Source: Elysia marginata (taxonomy: Eukaryota > Mollusca > Gastropoda > Plakobranchidae). Taken from it: 20,168 nt of DNA. Location of the stretch: positions 238,615 through 258,782 of the forward strand of contig BMAT01010610.1 of the NCBI GenBank assembly GCA_019649035.1, read 5' to 3'. Made by a program: the position numbers and the translations under genes. This document shows positions 16,854 through 20,168 of this stretch, one piece after another; position 1 is the stretch's first letter, and each line of letters starts with the position of its first letter. The notes under the pieces were generated by a model. It worked only from the letters and a program-made list of their open reading frames with translations, did no database searches and had not been told where the DNA came from.

Positions 16854-19800
16854 GAACAAGACATTAAGGGAGTTAGAATTTAATAGACTAAAAAGGGAGA
16901 CAGGAGTCTGAAAGAGTTTGATCTGGGGCAAAAGGCGGTGCAAAAATGTATTATGCTGTCTCTGCTGGCATTCACATAAACACGCCCCGGTACAAAACCG
17001 TGCCAAAAGAGATGCACGAGTGGGGTGACCAATCTTTTTGTTTTTTGTTTTTTTTTCATTATAATGTTTGTTGCATAACATTTGTGTTAGTGTTAACAAA
17101 ATTTATCGCAACTGTAAACAGATACATGTAATTTGGTTCTCTTTCTATCATGTTCACTCAAACTTTAAGAATTACCTTAAGTTATGGCCATATAGCCATT
17201 TACAATAACCTGCGTTTTAATAACGACTAATCAAGGCATGTAGAAAAGCTAGTTCATAGGGTTTAGAATTAATTAGAATCTGTGAAGTGCCCTGTTTTCT
17301 TTTGTATTTCTACATCATAGAATTGGCTTATACGCCTACAATACCACCATAAACAAGAAATGTATGTTCTTAAACTGGAAGGTATTACGTGATTAAAATA
17401 AATTGTTTTTTTTTTTATTTAAAATCTCAATTTTTTTTACAAATGGATAATAAGTATCCCTAGTGTAGTTTGATTAAAAAAAACCTTCAAGTGTAAAGAC
17501 AGAAACGACACCAGGAGCAGATAATGCATACACTACTTTATGATAAATGGAACAAAACTAATGCACGCCCGAAGAGATCAGGGATTTGAAGATCCTAGAG
17601 CAACACTCTTTATCAGTCCCAAGCGTGATGTTGGAGAATCTGCTATCCATTCGAACCAATAATATGTCCCAGATGCGACCAACTTCGACTGACGCTGTGG
17701 TATCACATGTTTAATGGCTTTTTACTCAAAGAAGACATAAGACTCAAGTAAATGTCATGACGTCCAAGGAGACCATGCAGAAAGACAAACGGGTTTGCCC
17801 AGCACTATTATAGATCTAGTTTGTAGCTTTAAAGAAGAAAAATTAAATTTTTTAAATCCTGGCCAAATAAAATTTTTCGGAATAAAATTAAGATACCACT
17901 TAAAAAATAGCTGTGTCAAAAATAGATTCTAAAATATTTTTCTTGCATTTTTACATGCTTTTCTATGATTGCTTTTAGGTGACGCAAAAAATGCTCTTAT
18001 ACCTATGTCGTCTTAATTATCTTTAGAATGTAAAAAGGCTGGAGTGACGAACATTTTTTTGAAAATGTTAAAATGGGTTTTTTAAAAGCAATATTTATAA
18101 TGAGATTTATTCTGCGTCTTTTTTGCAAAACTTTTAATCTAAATTTTTGAGTGAAAAAGTCCTTGGATAAGCCTCATTTGAAAAAAGAAGCAACATGTAT
18201 AATTCTATTTAAAACAATTTTAACAATTTTAAAATACTATCATGCTTCCAGCCTTTAAAAATTCTAAAAATTTTAAAACTAGCATTGAACAGCAATAAAA
18301 AAGGTAGAAGTATGGATAAGGAGAATTATACATAATTGTTACAAGGCTGACAGAGGAGAGAGGGGTTTAAAGAAAGGAAGACAATGACAAGTAGAGACAT
18401 TCCTATACAGAAAACTATGACAAAAGGTTGATAGCTGCAGATAATGAGAAAGACCTATTTTTTTCTAGAATCAAACACCTGAGAACAGCAGGCCATATTT
18501 AGACATGCCCATGGTTCTAAATCATGCAACAATGAAAGTAGCGGAATATAGAGGGGTCAGCTTTACGCATCTTCAATGCCATTCACATGCATACTCTTTC
18601 ATTAAACTAGGTGAATAATACAGTATTATCATATACATAAATCTTAAATCCAATCACGAAAATAAAAACAATTAACCTGTCTATGACTTCAAAACAATAG
18701 ACTTCACATTTAAAACACCAGCTTTTTCAGCCCCATTATCTTATTTAAATTAACGAAAGTGTTTACATTTAGATATGAGAAATTTGGCAGTTCATATTTT
18801 GCTTGGAACCTCTAATTTTCAAAGCCGGGTTACTATTTAGTTAAATAAATTTAGATAATTAATACATGGTTTATGCCATAGAAGCAATAAATGCAACATG
18901 GTTAACAGAGGGTTTGGTAGCCCATTTGTTGCTTTGCAATTATCATTCGGAAAGGAAACTCTTAGCTGAAGATTCAGCAAGTTTCAGTTCGTTTCTGAAA
19001 GTCTAGTTTTATTATAATTGTTTCTTTTAAAAAGTATGTATCTGAAAATTTCAAAGAGAGAGCAAAATATAATAGCAAGGTCTCACTTGATGAAAATAAA
19101 AACTCAGAACACTTGAGAGGAATTTGAAATTGATTAGATATATATATTAAATGAACGAGGAGAAGTAACTTTATCAATAAACAAGTATGGGTGTGTGTAA
19201 CAGTGTTTATAATGGTTCTAACCTAAGTATTATCTCTTGTTGCGGAACTGTGTATCGATGGTAGTCTAAGAGCGTTTGTCTTATAAAGTTGCCTATTTTT
19301 TTTTTCCTTTCGTGCCATTCACACAAAGGAATGCTCAATAAGCAAGAAGGAAGGCGGAAGAGAGTGTGTTTTTTTCAAGTTATGACGCAAATTTAAGCCA
19401 GGGCCATTGAAAAGCTGTGACTCAGTTGACATTCGCTTTGAATGTGTAACATTAAAAAAATGTTATCAAGTAATCCTATTTGTTTAAAACTAAATAACTT
19501 ATGGACACTTTTGTCCTAACGCTTCAACTTAAATTATCATTATTTCCAACATGATAGACTGCTCTTTTTAACGAACACTTCAACGCACAAAGACTTTTTT
19601 TTTTCAAATATCCATAGGCAAATCAAGAACATTGCGCAAAAAAGTTTCATCTGTGTAAAAACGCGAATGCGACGTAAATATAAATTGAGATGTTTAGAGC
19701 ATGTTAAATGATTACAACTTTTTTCAATAAAAAGAAAACTACACAGATCAAAAATACATGCTCTTGCATGTTTATTATTAATTTTTTAAAGAAGTAAAAG

Positions 19801-20136
19801 AGAGAAAAGGTAAAGGGATTTAGTTTACTCTCTCTTTGCACTTTTCCATCGATAGAACATACTAATTGGTTGCTACGTGACACTATTTTATTTTTTTTTT
19901 CATTATTATGGCTTAAAAAAGACATTTTTTCTTATTCTTTCAAGGTGAAAACAAAGATATTTATGAAAGCAGTGAAGCCTTTTTATGATCGCCATTATCA
20001 AACTTTAAATATTTTAATCATGACAGTAAGATCTTGCTGTTGGCATTTCATTGGAAATAGGGTGAAGGTCAGCATAATTATGCTTCATTGTTTTCTGCCC
20101 CTGGTTTTTTTTCTCCCTACCTGAAATCACATAGAA
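16854..20136. other. Long AT-rich stretch without a recognisable gene
   Basis: About 3.3 kb with only short chance frames (16946-17131, 18974-19177, 19704-19925, 19870-20124). A block at about 17500-17820 is more GC-rich and on the reverse strand contains ggttcgaatgg (about 17660), near a B-box consensus. It may be an ancient repeat, but I cannot confirm one. An inverted repeat at 18019-18271 is listed separately. No splice-bounded coding block, reverse transcriptase or further transposase was seen. Confidence 0.5.
18019..18271. repeat. Imperfect 25-bp inverted repeat, MITE-like
   Basis: The arm at 18019-18043 matches the reverse complement of 18247-18271 at 21 of 25 positions, including a perfect aaaggctgga end and a tttagaat core. 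The arms face each other across about 200 bases of AT-rich sequence. That sequence also holds a perfect 8-bp hairpin (aacatttt / aaaatgtt, 18050-18069). The size fits a decayed miniature inverted-repeat element. No clear target duplication was seen. Confidence 0.45.
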
Positions 20137-20168
20137 GGGGGGGGGGTCAGAGATAGATCGATCGATAG
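20137..20168. repeat. G10 run followed by GATA/GATC units at the window edge
   Basis: Ten consecutive G residues at 20137-20146, then tcagagatagatcgatcgatag, the start of a short tetranucleotide tract cut off by the window end. Confidence 0.85.

Noticed and set aside
16641..17099. 152-residue reverse-strand protein
   Set aside because: It begins at TTG, runs through the GA microsatellite as a Ser-Leu repeat and shows no family pattern.
17500..17820. SINE on the reverse strand around ggttcgaatgg
   Set aside because: One imperfect B-box-like word without a clear A box, tail or duplication; left as possible old repeat only.
1..20168. CRISPR array, prokaryotic operon, or phage region
   Set aside because: No spaced direct repeats, no ribosome-binding-site-led gene clusters, and the repeat content is eukaryotic.

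Overview
The window looks like nuclear DNA from an invertebrate, most likely a mollusc and perhaps a gastropod. It is AT-rich, has no dense operon-like coding, and is dotted with CT/GA, CTGT, GAA and GTA microsatellites. It also carries several tRNA-derived SINE copies whose cores resemble repeats I know from gastropod genomes. The taxonomic call is an inference from repeat style, because no conserved host gene can be read here.

Layout. Positions 1-1270 hold a GAA tract and otherwise featureless AT-rich DNA. Around 1411-1616 a CT tract is followed by a good 3' splice-site context and a 60-residue open frame with a signal-like hydrophobic stretch and a C-x11-C pattern reminiscent of an insulin B chain (weak call). 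A SINE head with pol III boxes lies at 2484-2700. From 3230 to 5958 there is no recognisable gene. At 5959-6182 a coding-like block ends exactly at a GTGAGT donor; it may be an isolated exon. Positions 7001-7550 contain three CT-type microsatellites. Positions 7551-12858 are mostly unannotatable DNA with one degenerate SINE near 10.4 kb. A degenerate hammerhead-ribozyme-like core sits at 12860-12882 and a reverse-strand SINE at 13146-13475.

The best-resolved structure is at 14341-16600, a nested pair of transposons. A reverse-strand SINE has its tRNA-like head at 16590, its TTTACC-type tail at 14351, and a 10-bp target duplication (tatatctatg) on both sides. It is split by a Mutator-like element (MULE) at 14513-16468. 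The MULE has inverted termini beginning gcaRcacc, long imperfect terminal inverted repeats (about 97-100 bp) and its own 9-10 bp duplication (ctacccatc). It carries a dead FLYWCH plus MULE transposase with three in-frame TGA codons, one frameshift and an apparent internal deletion that removed the third catalytic acidic residue. The order of events can therefore be read as SINE insertion, then MULE insertion, then decay.

From 16.6 kb to the end I see a GA microsatellite, a 25-bp inverted repeat at 18.0-18.3 kb and a short G10/GATC tract at the edge, with no credible gene. Nothing here forms a cooperating pathway. The window reads as intergenic or intronic DNA shaped by transposons and microsatellites.
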